Positions 45,488-57,400 of a DNA stretch of 64,000 nucleotides are shown here, one piece after another. The stretch lies in the NCBI GenBank assembly GCA_047495785.1, contig JBLDXI010000024.1, forward strand, positions 5,208,001-5,272,000. The letters are read 5' to 3'. The number at the start of each line of letters is the position of its first letter. Position 1 is the stretch's first letter. Below the pieces are notes generated by a model, which saw only the letters and a program-made list of their open reading frames with translations, did no database searches and was not told the origin of the DNA. The position numbers and the translations under genes were made by a program. Origin of the DNA: Lepidodermella squamata. Taxonomy: Eukaryota > Gastrotricha.

Positions 45488-46694
45488 TATAATTCTACAG
45501 TACTAAAAACAATGTGCAATGAACTTCTTGTAAATAAAACAAAACAAGGCTGGTATTAAAAGCATTCCAGGTGACACGTCGACTTGGCTAGTGGGCATCT
45601 TGCACGCAATGCCACGGAGGTACAGATGATGCAATGTGTGATAGTACTGAAATACTAACCGCATAGCTATTGGTGATGTGGCTTTAGTTTATTAAAAATG
45701 AACATCGAACCTGGCATCATCACAATGACAAGCATTTATAAATAGAGGATACGTGTAAGCTGAAGTAAGAAATACGAAAAACAAGGGTTGACTATTGAAT
45801 CATGCACGTGATAATCATGACGAAGGTGCTGAATGGCAAGAATCAGCTGTGCAAACAAAAGGGCTTAGGGACTAGGTCAACCAAATGTACGTATATTTTC
45901 CTAGCTTGCCAATAGAAAAAAAATAGCTTCAAAGCCTTAAAAGCACAATCAGGACTTAAAAAGGTGCAGCTAAATAGGACAATTCAGCAATTTTGCCATT
46001 CTAAATCACGTTTCTGAAGTTTATTATTACTCAAACAACCTCTGCAACGTCTACGACAGATGTCTATTGCTTTGCCAAGGCCGAGGAGAGGTCCGAATTC
46101 AGTAAGCAATCGGAAAAGGTTCCAAAGCAGTAGATACAATTCAGATACAGTTTTTAATCGCCAGAAAGATAGCATAAAATAAAGATTCAAATGGAGAGCG
46201 CACTCACTCAACTTCTCAGCTTAAAGATAAGGTTCAGACGCAGAATAAACAAAACCATGAACAAGGCAAATGACAGATGACAAAACCACGAGCGCCCCAT
46301 GCGCCAGAGCCACCAAACATTGTTTTGTTTTTCATTTTTTATTTTTGGGGGATATTGTACCGAATGGCATTAATTGTATGTATAAATATTCAAATTACAT
46401 TGTTATCAGAAAATTGTAATTAAAAAATAAACGATAAAATCAAAATAATGGCAAAAAGCCGTACCACGTGAGTTGTGCTATATGCCGGCAACCCGACCAC
46501 TTTTGCAGTCTCAGCGAGCCATGAACTCCCCTTGGTTCTTGGCTCCTTGTCCTGTCTTTTTGTTCTTGTTCTTGTTCTTGTTCTTGTTATGCCGTGAGTC
46601 ACCTTCTAGCATCGCCTTCTAACATCGTCTCTGCTTTTTGTCTCCATCGTGCCATATTTATTTAACGCTCTCGAAAATCGGGACGTCACACGCC
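45488..46694. other. Intergenic region between calumenin-like and MRPS7 genes
   Basis: No gene supported. It carries a TGTTCT hexamer repeat at 46561-46588, about 105 nt before the MRPS7 start. Because the calumenin-like gene and MRPS7 diverge, promoters of both should be here. Confidence 0.45.
46561..46588. repeat. TGTTCT hexamer tandem repeat
   Basis: Four to five perfect units upstream of the MRPS7 gene; likely a simple repeat in the promoter or 5' leader. Confidence 0.7.
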
Positions 46695-47486
46695 ATGCAA
46701 AACTACCTACGTTTTTCACTTCATTTAGATTCTTTTAAAATGCTCTCAAGCAGTGCCACAGCTCGCTTTATGTTGCGGCTGTTAAATGGTCGAGAAATAC
46801 CTGCTCGTTTGGCATCTCACTATCGTGTTAAGGAACAGAAGAGCCATGGCGTCAATATGCGAATCTCTCTGAGCAAAGAAAAGGAAAAGCCTTACTTGGA
46901 ACCTACCGTTCCACCTGTTTTCCAACCAGCTCTCGCCCCAGAAGACCCACGTCGTTTTTACCCGGTCTCGCCAGCTGATGCTAATGTAACAAGTCTCATC
47001 ACATTCGACCCCCTTCTTGATCGTTTTATCAGCACGTTAATGCGTCAAGGTGAAAAGAATTTGACGCGGAAAATCGTTGAAAAGGCGTTTGTTCGCATGA
47101 AGCACGCTCAGTTGCGCAAGCTGCGAATGAAAACACCCGAAGAGCAACAGAAAGTTGACATAGCAACGCTGGATCCGCTCGCTATTTTGCACAAAGCCAT
47201 TGAAAACTGCCGGCCTGTTCTCCGCCTCGAAGGAATCCGCCGCGGTGGCATCATGTATCAAGTCCCTGTACCGGTAACCGAGAATTTTTCTATTTTCCAA
47301 GCGATGCGTTGGCTGATCGAATCTTGCCGTGAGCGGGAGAGTAAAGCCGACACACGGTTTGATGAAGTGCTAGCTGAAGAATTGCTTGCGGCAGGGGTTG
47401 ATAACACGGGCAAATCTGTTCGCAAAAAGCAAGACCTTCACAGGCGGTGCGAACAGAATCGCGCCTATGCTCATTTTAGGTGGTAG
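46695..47486 (+). CDS. MRPS7: Mitochondrial small ribosomal subunit protein uS7m (MRPS7)
   Basis: Single-exon frame of 263 residues from the ATG at 46695; an alternative ATG at 46741 would shorten it by 15. The N-terminus is basic and hydrophobic without acidic residues, as expected for a mitochondrial targeting sequence. The uS7 core is clear: DPLLDRFISTLMRQGEKNLT, then DPLAILHKAIENCRPVLRLE, RRGGIMYQVPVPV and FQAMRWLIESCRERE. The protein binds the 3' major domain of the small-subunit rRNA in the mitoribosome. It ends AHFRW, typical of the family. AATAAA at 47505-47510 follows the stop by 18 nt, and the next gene starts only 84 nt downstream. Confidence 0.9.
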   Translation: MQNYLRFSLHLDSFKMLSSSATARFMLRLLNGREIPARLASHYRVKEQKSHGVNMRISLSKEKEKPYLEPTVPPVFQPALAPEDPRRFYPVSPADANVTSLITFDPLLDRFISTLMRQGEKNLTRKIVEKAFVRMKHAQLRKLRMKTPEEQQKVDIATLDPLAILHKAIENCRPVLRLEGIRRGGIMYQVPVPVTENFSIFQAMRWLIESCRERESKADTRFDEVLAEELLAAGVDNTGKSVRKKQDLHRRCEQNRAYAHFRW

Positions 47487-47504
47487 ATAAGAAAAGCCAC
47501 CGCC

Positions 47505-47569
47505 AATAAATTACTGTTGTGATTCAAATTGATCGAAACTTCCATTTATAGGCTTGATTATATTATAAT
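47505..47569 (+). promoter_or_regulatory. Short intercistronic region with poly(A) signal and splice acceptor
   Basis: AATAAA at 47505-47510 is followed 41 nt later by TCCATTTATAG (AG at 47550-47551), then 18 nt to the ATG of the zinc-finger gene. This arrangement resembles the space between genes of a nematode operon, where SL trans-splicing uses such an acceptor. No SL sequence is visible in the window, so this is inference. Confidence 0.45.
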
Positions 47570-48002
47570 ATGGCCGAGGCTAAAACTTGTCCAATCGATG
47601 GTTGTAAAGAAACTTTCCAGACTTTGGAGGTATATTCGAGCTTTTGCAATTGATTTCAGCATTATTCTTTCACTATTTAGGAACATTTAGCCGTCACTCA
47701 TAGCTCAAAGCAGCTTCCAAACGAAGACATTGTTGACTGCGAATCGCTCGAGTGCCTGTTTTGCGGAAAAGTTGGTTACAATTTCGTGAATTTTTTAACA
47801 ATTAAGCTTTTGGTTTTCTCAGACTCTGATGTATCAACCTCATTTTATCGTAAGTCGCTTTTATTATTGGAAATCTTTGATGATAATCGTGACTTTGCAG
47901 GCTCATATGCAAGAACATGGCATGGTGCCAGATATCGTGAAAGAAAACGGCGACATTTTGACGTGGCGGCGAGTTGAACACAAGCCAACGCTCGGTGCCT
48001 GA
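47570..48002 (+). CDS. Small C2H2 zinc-finger protein
   Basis: Four exons join in phase: 47570-47629, 47681-47770, 47823-47849 (27 nt), 47901-48002, giving 92 residues. Two C2H2-type fingers are visible: CPIDGCKETF..EHLAVTH near the N-terminus and CLFCGK..PHFIAHMQEH in the middle. The rest (VKENGDILTWRRVEHK) is charged. Such small two-finger proteins may bind nucleic acid or protein; I recognise no named orthologue. The third exon is only nine codons and completes the second finger between Cys and His ligands. The gene begins 84 nt after MRPS7 and may be co-transcribed with it. Confidence 0.75.
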
Positions 48003-49640
48003 AATTACTAGACGACTTGCTCGATCCCATCTCAACCGTGTGCTTTCCATTCACATTATTAACTTGAATTTTTACCCTGTTGAATTCTGGCAAATAAATA
48101 ATACGGAGTCGTTAAAACCGATGATACTGTTTTCTTTGCAATGATCTCGATCGTGAAAATTTGAGCCAACTGGTCACAATAATATGGAAGAGTAGCTTAA
48201 TTTGTTGCGTAATTACCTATATTATTTTCAGCTTCTATTTTGGTCATTTATTCTGAATAGTCCCAGACAAACGTAAGTATTTCGAATTAAGTACACATCA
48301 TCGATCATCGACTACCAATTTCGATGCAGTCAATTCTGACCCAATTATAATAAGCTTAATAAGACTTCTAAAAAACGGTCTGTTCGAAGCATCTGCCTGA
48401 ATCCCAATAAAAAACCGTCGTTTCATCGTTCAAGATTGTTTACCAATAAGATAATGCCCAAAAATAGCAGAATCATAGAGGCTTAGCATCGACGGCAGTT
48501 ATGAATGGCATATCAAATAAGCAAAGACAATAGGCGGCAAAATAATTGAAAAACAATTCTTGGTCCGCGGATCATCGATTCGCAGTCGCGGTTTTGATCG
48601 ATGAGTGGGCGTGTCGAAGACGAATACTATGCGATGGCGGAACGTCACTCAAGCCCTGGGCTAATTCCAGGCCGGCTGCTACTGCGACTACTACCTATCT
48701 ACTACGCTATGAAAAGGAGCCGAAATCGATCATAGCCGTGGTATGTTTTGCGAGAAATATCCAGCGTAAATCGGTATATATGACACAAAAGCGAATATAA
48801 TCGACAAGCTATAATGTCTTTATAGTTTATTAAATAGCTGTGTGCGCGCACAGCCGTGGTGGTATACAGCGGATTGTTTACCAATTCGCCTTTAGTCGCT
48901 ACTCGACGATTTGCGCATCTGAAATTAGCATGGCATGCGCGCGGCGACGATGATACGCCACTAATCACTCACTCTTACACAAGCATCTATTTGTTCTGTA
49001 ATTCCGCTGTGACAACCTTTTCGCTTCCGCCTCAACAATATGCGTCTTGTTTTCGGAATTTCGTAAATACCCATGGAAGCTATGGTTTCTTGGCTTAATT
49101 TAGCTTGCCATTCAATGAACCGCATTAAGAAACAGTAGGAAAATCGTAAGTAACTAGTTGAATAGTGAGCATCGACCTTTTTGTCTCCGCTTCATAATGC
49201 GCAGTATTGGACATTTTCGGAAATTTTCCTAGATAAGAATTAGATTCCGTATTTAACGTCGAAGATTATACCTACGGCAATCATCGCGAAAGAATTTGGC
49301 CTCTTTTTACAAAGTCTCACAGCTAAATTCAAAGTCATCGAAAAACCCGTTATCGATGTTCGATGCATGAAATGACATCTGCAGTTTTATTCAAACCCAG
49401 GGCTGGAAAAAGTGTCCTACCAGGGTATCATTGGTAGCGGAAGTTTTGGGAAGTTGGCAAAAAAAATCGAAATTCCTAATTTTGTGAAAAACCATTCATT
49501 GACCAGAAGATTGGTTACTGCCATAGTTTCACCTCCAATTTCATAATTTTTTCCATATCTATTCCCTAACTTGAAGGGGTTCAGCCCGAAATAAAGCTCA
49601 GAGCTCAAGAATAAGAGAGCTCAGAGCTCAAGATAGGACA
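48003..49640. other. Gene-poor region
   Basis: No exon supported. Open frames at 48546-48800 and 48856-49098 lack domains. A small inverted repeat, GCTGTG..CACAGC, occurs at 48838-48855. Confidence 0.4.
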
Positions 49641-50010
49641 GTAAACATAGGGTCTTCCTGTTACCGGAACCAAATTTACAGTGAGCGGAACCAAATATGC
49701 TGCTAGCGGAACCAAATTTTAGACATTTCTAGTGGCCTGAAATCGCTTTTCGGATATTTATTGCATGTCATAAATGGCCCCAATAATTCTAAAAAATTCA
49801 CCAGTGAATTCAGCGCAACATTCTCTATAAGACGCAGTGTATAATTCAGAATTCATGCTTAGCCTAAAATTCTTAGAAATATTCAAAAAATGACTCTTGG
49901 CATATTTCGAGTTTGGTTCCGCAAAAAGCAAATTTGGTTCCGCTACAGCATATTTGGTTCCGCTCACTGTCAATTTGGTTCCGCTAAAAGATATTCCCGT
50001 AAACATAGGG
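49641..50010. mobile_element. Foldback MITE-like element with repeated TTGGTTCCGCT motifs
   Basis: Flanked by the 12-bp direct repeat GTAAACATAGGG (49641-49652 and 49999-50010), the ~346-bp element has long inverted arms. Each arm repeats AAATTTGGTTCCGCT-like units three to four times: the left arm (about 49663-49719) reads GGAACCAAAT in three copies and the right arm (about 49912-49990) TTTGGTTCCGC in four. Corresponding spacers (CACTGT, CAGCATA) also match across the arms. No transposase is encoded. Confidence 0.75.
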
Positions 50011-52083
50011 GATCTCAATTCTGAGATATGAATGAAGCCCATCTGTGATTCGTGAAGCTTCTTAAAAAAGCTCTTTTTACCTTCTCATGTTCTGCATATA
50101 CAACTCGCACATCCCGAGAGCAGCGGATTACAATTTGACTGCAGTTTCACTCTCGAGTTTTTGCGTACCATCTTTTGATCCCATTGATTACAAGGTTTTT
50201 TGATGGCGTAAATCGGGCGTTCTTGGACTAAAGATAGCAGAGATAACGATGAAATGCGGGGTTGCAACGTTGAGCGTTCGATCGAAAAACTTGCTAATTT
50301 ACAGCCAATTGCGTGCGCACTTGCTAAAGAGGGCGGGCTTATCTTCAAGCAACTCGTGAATCTGCTGCGCACTCATCGCAAAAAGTTATCATATAAACAT
50401 TTCGTCGCTGCGTTTGTTGCAACAGCGAGCCCACCTGCAGGGCAAAATCGCAACGCATGAAAAAACCCGCATATGCCGATTATTCACGATGTTTCATACT
50501 TATCGTCAGTGCTTGATTGATTAATCTTTGTGTAGTAGCAATATTTTTGCAGCCCGCTAAAAATCGAGGTGTCAATGCACATCCAGGCCTCCGTGTTGTC
50601 AATTTTTAGATTTGCGCACTTGTAATTTAAGAAATCACAGCATGGTGGCAAGACATGCGACTGCCCGCCAAGGCGGAGACAATTGCTATTGATTGATGAC
50701 TTGTAGACACGCGCGGCGGTGTCATGCATGACGGCGTCATTGCTAGTACAAAGCGCCGGCCGCTGCCACCTCTCGGGCGTGTTTTTTCGGCTCCTGCTTT
50801 GCTAAGTATGTATGTAAGTAAGTATTATTGTTATTGTGTTTGCCCAATGCAATATTTAGCCCGATCGTGTTACCACACCAAGTGCCGGCGCAGCAATGAG
50901 AGTGACCTTGACAGATTAAGTGTACACATTCAGTACGAAATTTTCTATATTTTTTCAAGAATCTCGCAATCAAGTCCCAGAAGTCTAGTCAAAGCTGTGA
51001 AAATCGAAGAACTCGTTCTGACAACGATACAGCCCCGTATCGCGTGCAAAAAATCCGAGGGAACCACGTTGCCACATTCCACACCCTCGAAGGATGCATC
51101 AATTTACTTATTTCCATGATTTTTGGCAGATTTTAGCATTTAAAACAATAGAGCATAGCTTAGGATATCAGTGTTCAGTATTCACCTTTAACGAAGTTCC
51201 TCTCTTGTTAGGAATATCCTAGGCGAAGCATTTAGGGTTATGATTATGGTAGGACGGAAAAATTTCTGATATTTGACACCATTTTATCTGATAGGCTGGT
51301 TGTAGCATTGAAATGCTTGGAAATGTTAGGACACCAATGCAATGTGTTCCCAAAAGGTTGAGAGGGCTCTAATTAGCTATCCGATCCTTTTAGTGCTGAA
51401 AATCCCATTAGGAGATCATCATATCAGAGATATCATTCAAAAAATGAATTTATGCTTGTAAACATGCATGTATAACGCAACCACGAAGTGAAAAAACAAT
51501 ATTCTAACTTCTTAATCGGGCTTCATGGGACTTTACGTCCCCGCTTATACGCCGCATATTGAAATCGCCACGACCCAAATAAATCGAATAAGTACGCTAA
51601 ACAAATAAAGGAAAGCGATCGCCAGGAGGCCTCGCCCCTATCGATCGTCATTACTATACGCGTAATAACGATAATTAGCCGCCTCGGAGGCACGGCTGCT
51701 ATTTAGCCGTGATTTTTTTATTCTCACACTGCGCTTCCGTCGCGCTGAAAACTACGAAAAAACTGCGCCGGATTATTACTAGACCAATGGGTATGCTAAT
51801 AACTTGCTACAACAGTGCATGTTGGTTTTCCGCGTCGCAGCGCTCGCTCCTTTTTTTCTCGATTGCTGCTTTATATTGGCTGCAAATGCCGCCTACCGCA
51901 TCAATTTCACGCCGCTGTTGTTAATGAAAAATCACGCCTTTAACTGTCGCGATTCTTCCGCCATTTTTTACCTATTCTGCTTCATTTAGACCGTATTACC
52001 TCTTCTGACAGCCGAGTTTCAGTGCAATGTTGAATTCCGTGGAGCTATATAATACCCAAGCGATTCAATTCAGCCCTTGAAAC
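50011..52083. other. Gene-poor region
   Basis: No exon supported. An ATG-started 68-codon frame at 50254-50460 reads acceptably (IEKLANLQPIACALAKEGG) but has no homology I recognise. A TATA-like CTATATAATAC lies at 52044-52054, about 30-40 nt before the ATG of the next gene. Confidence 0.4.
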
Positions 52084-53618
52084 ATGGATCTTCGATTCAC
52101 AACGCCAAGCTGCATTCAGCAACTGGCGATAATAATTCTCCTCACCTCACTTTTTCAATTTTCGAAAGGCAAGTTGAAAAGGTCGGAATCAATCAAAATC
52201 ACAGTTCCTTTTTCAAACAGCGATAAGATGTTATGATGGTTCGGCCTTTCACCTCGGCGACGCTTTCATCCTCGATCCGCAACTTCGGCCATCGAAAGGC
52301 CTTAGGTTTACCAATTGGAATTATATTCTCGTGAAGGAAAACTGCTCGGCTTGTTCTACGGTGCTTTTCACACAAGAGCCGAAGCCTGGCGACGGCACGC
52401 CAACTGTGTAAGTAGTATACAATAATAACAACGGGGCTCGGATTTGATATCAATGATCAATGATGAATCCAAAGAGTTGAACTTTACAAATTGGTGAAAC
52501 TTGCCTATACCTGCTTTTTCAACTATTTACTACATCGGTTCCGAGCTCCGACTCTCGCTTCTACTTTTTTAACTTGTCATTTTTGAACAAATTCAGTATA
52601 AAATTTGTCAGGTTTTCGGAAAAGTTTAGGAAGAAAATTTGAATGAGAAAAATTTGAAAATTACGGTGCTCATCAGTAATGTCATCAGTAATCATATGAA
52701 TCCTTCATATTGACGGGTATTTTCGGTTTCAGCAGTCAGCAGTGTTCAGTGTTTCTTAGTTTCAAGTTGCATTACATTCGACTGCTTAAACCTTGAATTT
52801 TTTCCAAAATGTAGATTGTTCCACTTGGTTTGCGAAAAACCTCGAACGGAAACTAGTGGACATCATAAAACATGCTCAGTAAGTTTACAATCGGATCTAT
52901 TGATAAAGCTTCAAGGTCTTCTCACATACAGCTCAATGAAGCCAAGTTTAGAGCTGATATCAAAGCTATGGATAGCGTAGATTTGTCAAACCTCGAACTA
53001 TCTGATAAGGCAAGCCTGATCTTCCCTCAATCGATAAATAGTTCATATATCAAACTTTTGTAGGTACCGGACTGGGAGGATAAAAATGAGTTGAAGCAAC
53101 GTGTTTCAAGCCGCTTGCTCGCTGATCTGAACGCAACGCCGATTAGGACGATTCACGGCGCGAGGCGGACGTGTAAAACCTGCCTAGCCGATCTGTGCAA
53201 TGTTTTCGACATGAACGCCAACGTATCGTGCTCGATGCGGTTCGGCATTCAAAGTCTGTACGCTAAAACAGGCATGTGCCCAGCTTCAGCCGGCTGCCTC
53301 GTCCAGACGAATGTCACATGGAAGGAGCAACGGACAGACCGGGCAGTCTGCTTACCTCGAGGATGCAGTCGACAGGCGTTAGCGTCATGCGAACGGCTTT
53401 GTGGCGACGGCCAAGTAAACAAAAAATGCTCTTGCTGGTGCAACGGCGACTACTCTGTAAAAAGCTACAACCCGCCTAGTGCGCCAACCGAAGCGACGCC
53501 CGTAACCCTGCCAATGGCTGAGCATTCGGCTATTTCTGGAGCTGGACGGTCGGTTTCGCTAAGGATATTGGCAATTTTAACGTTTTCTGTGTTTTCATGT
53601 TTGACGATTAGCAGCTAG
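52084..53618 (+). CDS. Cys-rich secreted protein, probably GPI-anchored
   Basis: Four exons join in phase: 52084-52168, 52221-52407, 52815-52878, 53064-53618, giving 296 residues. The N-terminus is a signal peptide (QQLAIIILLTSLFQFSK). The ectodomain contains CYDGSAFHLGDAF, CSACSTVLFTQEP, then a Cys-rich core (CKTCLADLCNVF, CPASAGCLVQTNVTW, CLPRGCSR, CSCWCNGDY) and a Pro/Thr/Ser linker. The C-terminus is a hydrophobic stretch (ILAILTFSVFSCLTISS) after small residues (SGAG), as in GPI-attachment signals; a single-TM protein is the alternative. Intron 1 starts with GCAAGT, a GC-AG intron: other choices bring an immediate stop. I do not recognise the family. Confidence 0.68.
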
Positions 53619-54056
53619 CAACGGTAAAGTGAAGGTCTTGCGAAGACGTGTTGCTCATGTGCTTTGCGTGAAATGTGTCATCGAATGCAAAAATACTACG
53701 CGGGATTTATTGTTGATATTTTTTACGATGATCAGCCTTGCATGGGACGCAACTCAGTGGCGTATTAACGGTCTGAATTTCGAAGGAGAGGAAATAAATA
53801 TTGATAAGTATCGATGAGAATCTATCAAAATGAGTTATGAAGAGATGACTTATAAGTAAGGAATGGTCCGCGGTCAGATAATCCGATCGTGCATCTGCTG
53901 TAACAGACGTAATGTATCCAGAGCTCGAAATTAGCCTAAATTGTATAACTAAAAACAAGGAGGCGGTAATCCTTTTAGGCTGGTCATAATAAACCAGCAT
54001 AGAAAATATCATTATTCCAGCTTGGTAACTTCGAGTTTCAATTGTCACAGCAAGTG
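53619..54056. other. Intergenic stretch between the Cys-rich gene and D4
   Basis: 3' flank of the Cys-rich gene converging on the D4 remnant. Nothing recognised. Confidence 0.4.
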
Positions 54057-54408
54057 TTAGAAAACACCGGCTGGTTCATTGCAATCGCGGCGAGGCGTAC
54101 CATCGGGGCAATCACACAGCATTGCAAAGCATCGCTTGGCATTCTTGCAATCGCAAAAGCCTATATAAAAACAAGAAAAATGGTAGCACTAAGACTATCG
54201 CTATTCGACGTACTATCAGAGCAGCTCGGCCCTGTCTTCCATTTGTCAAAGCACGAGCAGATTCCAGGTGCCGAACAGTAAGCCCGATTTGAACAGATGT
54301 TGGAACCACACAATTCTAACAAGGATGATAAAAGTTAAGCGTGTTGCTTACAGCGTCAGTTCAACGTACGCTGGTCGCAATTCGGGCCGACCCAACCTCG
54401 TTTGCACG
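54057..54408 (-). pseudogene. 3' remnant of a LamG/EGF family gene (D4)
   Basis: Three exon pieces in order: the end of an EGF exon (54408-54371, CKRGWVGPNCDQ), a full EGF exon (54315-54214, LCGSNICSNRAYCS..CFDKWKTG) and the terminal exon (54160-54057, CDCKNAKRCFAMLCDCPDG, ending AGVF). Lengths and phase-1 joins match D1 and D3. The first EGF exon is broken: its 5' half is missing and a 2-nt gap breaks the frame before CKRGW. No LamG or signal exon lies directly upstream. It could be the lost 3' end of D2, which lies in the same orientation 6.5 kb upstream. Confidence 0.75.
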
Positions 54409-57400
54409 CATTTCTTTACTTATCTTTCTGTCTTTCGTCGCAATGAGCGGCGTTGCCGGGAAATCTCGCTTATTAGCATGAATTGACTAATAAAAATATT
54501 ACAGAAATTTTTATTATCAAAAAGTAATAATATTTGACAAGAAAAATTAGTCGACAACCTTCAAGCGATGCGATTCAAATGTTTCCGCGCGCGCGCCCTT
54601 ATACGCGGTATGCTGAGCATTGGGGTTCGATACAGCTTCTTGCTTCTTGCTGCTTGCTATTCCCATTTACCAGAAATAAAGCTCGCTACGCTCGCATCTC
54701 CATGGCTATTCAGTAGGGAGGCGCCGCCCCCCTCACGAGAGTTTTCTCACCTAGGTTTTTGTATAGGTTACTTTCCCAGAGATCATTCAACAGCCAGTAA
54801 GGTTTTAAATATTTAGTTTTAAGCGCTATAGCTAGGGCTAGAGAGACTTGGAAAGCTCAGCTGTAAAGAAAAACAATGATTAGTTCATGTTTGGTCAAAC
54901 TGTACACAGGATTGTTATAATTAGTTATTAAACGTTTATAAAGAGGCATGATTCAAAAGGTCGTAATAAACCAGTGGGGAGAAGCCAGGGTATTGACGGT
55001 TTACGACGCCCCATGCCCGTATGCGGAAGAATCCGCTGAGGTGGAGACTCCTGAAAACTTCAGATCAGGGAAAGTGGGTCGATATATTGAAGCATTTCTA
55101 AGTTAGTCCCGGAGTTATATTTGCGCGTTAGCTAAAGCTCGCTTCGCTCGCATGGATAGAGATTTGTGTGTCTTCATTGGTGGCTTTTCAAACTATTTCA
55201 TATTTCAAAATTCAGCTACAGTCTTTCGCACACATACACGTAAAATTACGACATTTTCGCTAGCTTAGTATCGTTAGTGATCGCCCCCAGCTCACCTCCC
55301 CCTGACCGCGCCGTCCCTGTGGCTATTCTTATAATTGGTCTTTGCCAGCTCTTTTCTTTTACTGCTCTTTACAAAACAATGCTACCGCTTCAACTAACAT
55401 GGTCAGTGGATGGGTGGTTGGTGGATGGAAGGATTTATAAGCCCACTCGCATGTCGCCCGACGACATGCTTGTGCATCAGTTTGGTAATTTAGAACCGAG
55501 TCACCGCTGTGGCAAATCAGTGGTCGCCTCCTTCTTCCTCCTTCATGTGCTATTGCTCCAACTCAACTTGAACTATATTGATAGCTTACAACTGCTGTTA
55601 CCTACTCCAGGCGAGAAACGCTTTGCATTTCCATCAGATTCAGCTCGCTTCGCTCGCGCAGAAAGACTCTACATAGTGATCCGAGACCTGTCTCTGCGGA
55701 TACACAGTGCATTCAAGTTTGCGACTATAGTACCTAAAACTCTTTTCCGCATGTTCGAATGTGCTCTATTATACACATTACTTGCAAGTATCTTCCATAT
55801 TGATGTTTAATTCAAGTGACCTCTGCCGCAGGGCACCGCAACAACAGGTTGATATATTACCGATAAAACTTATGGCCATGAGGCATAGCAGTATACTTAA
55901 TCCATTTGGTTAAAGAACTCTTCCCTGTATGTATGTATGTATGTTTGTATGTTGTTAAAAGCGCCGCCGAGTTGAATATTTTGGGATATGAGTTATGAAG
56001 CTTATTGAAAAAACCTAGATGATGCTTTCAGCTCCGCCTGGCTCTCATAAACTTCCAATCTATTCGCGTCTAATAATAAAAGATATGACCTTTACACTCA
56101 CAACAAGCAGTTCGGCAATAATGCCACAATGTCTAGGACAGCTATTGACGTCCTATTCTTTGCTCATTCTATAAGTAATAGCGTAACAGCAAAAAGCTAA
56201 TCAGGCTTAATTTTATGACCATGTACATGTGTATCAAGTTCAAGATGGACACTTTAATAATCAAGTTTTTGCTAGCTGAGATTTCCACCACACTGTTCGA
56301 GCATTTTTAATGACGACAACTAAATGTTTTTACCATACTTCATAATCATACTTCATACTTCTAGATAAATGTTAAAACTGAAAGATGCTGATTCTCAGAG
56401 CGCCTTGGAATATCGCTCATCAATGGTTACGTATCGCTTAAATTAAACTTCGCAACCCGCGTACCGGCAAGTCAATGCTACCATGGGCGTTTCCTGTTGA
56501 AGTTTAATGCCAATTTCTGACCAGGTACGCCCATAAAACTATTAGGGCTTTTAAGTATCGATAATCTCCCTTTAACCCTTTCACGGTGGGATTTTTTCCA
56601 GCCAAGCAAAAAAAATCGAATTTTTCTTGAACGGAATGTCTATTCGCGAACGAAACGAAAAGCTTTTTATTGTGTCCTTTTTTTCAGCAAATTAATCAGG
56701 CCACATTCGCACATAGTTGCTGAAATTTCTGAAATCAATAACTTTCTCAATTTGCATTCGATCAGTCTAATTTTTAGCGTGCGCATAACTGAGTATAAGG
56801 TGTATCAACCCCCAAAAAACAATCAATCATGCATAGACCCGCTATGGAAGAGTCCTAAAGCCGCACAATCTGATTTCAATTTCGGGAGGCTTACTTGCAC
56901 ACTTTGGGTGATGATCCAATGAAATTCGGCCACTAAATAGCTCTCACTTTGATGCTATTTAACCTGTAAAATTTCATGACGCTACTGTCAAATTTAGAAT
57001 TTCCACACCTTGCTGAAAAATCGGGAAAAACTATGTACGAATAGCAACGGAGCACGGAAAGCTTGACCCTTTTTTAAATTTCCAGCAAAATAAGGAAGGA
57101 ATCGGAAAATCGGCAACCGCATGCTATGCTAGGGCCTAATGCGCATATTTCCCATCAGTTTCTGATACAATTTCTCATCTCAACTCGCCTCCGGCTCGTT
57201 TCGATTCGTAAATCTCGGTCGGCTCCGTTCAGATATGAACTTTTTACTCATGTTATACCATACAAATATAGATTCATCCGGATGAATTCATAGAAATCGT
57301 CAGCCAGGTTATTGTGCTGTCAGTTTTTCACAGAATGGGTAGTCAATTGGACCCTGCAGGACACGCCTGTGAAGTCAAATAAAGCAGGAAATATACCCAA

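Noticed and set aside
50254-50460. ATG-started 68-codon open frame
   Set aside because: No homology recognised, no splice or promoter context, and a competing frame of similar length lies on the other strand.
55277-55810. 177-codon open frame on the + strand
   Set aside because: No ATG at its start, no domain, irregular composition, and it contains the repeated GC-rich 15-mer; most likely chance.
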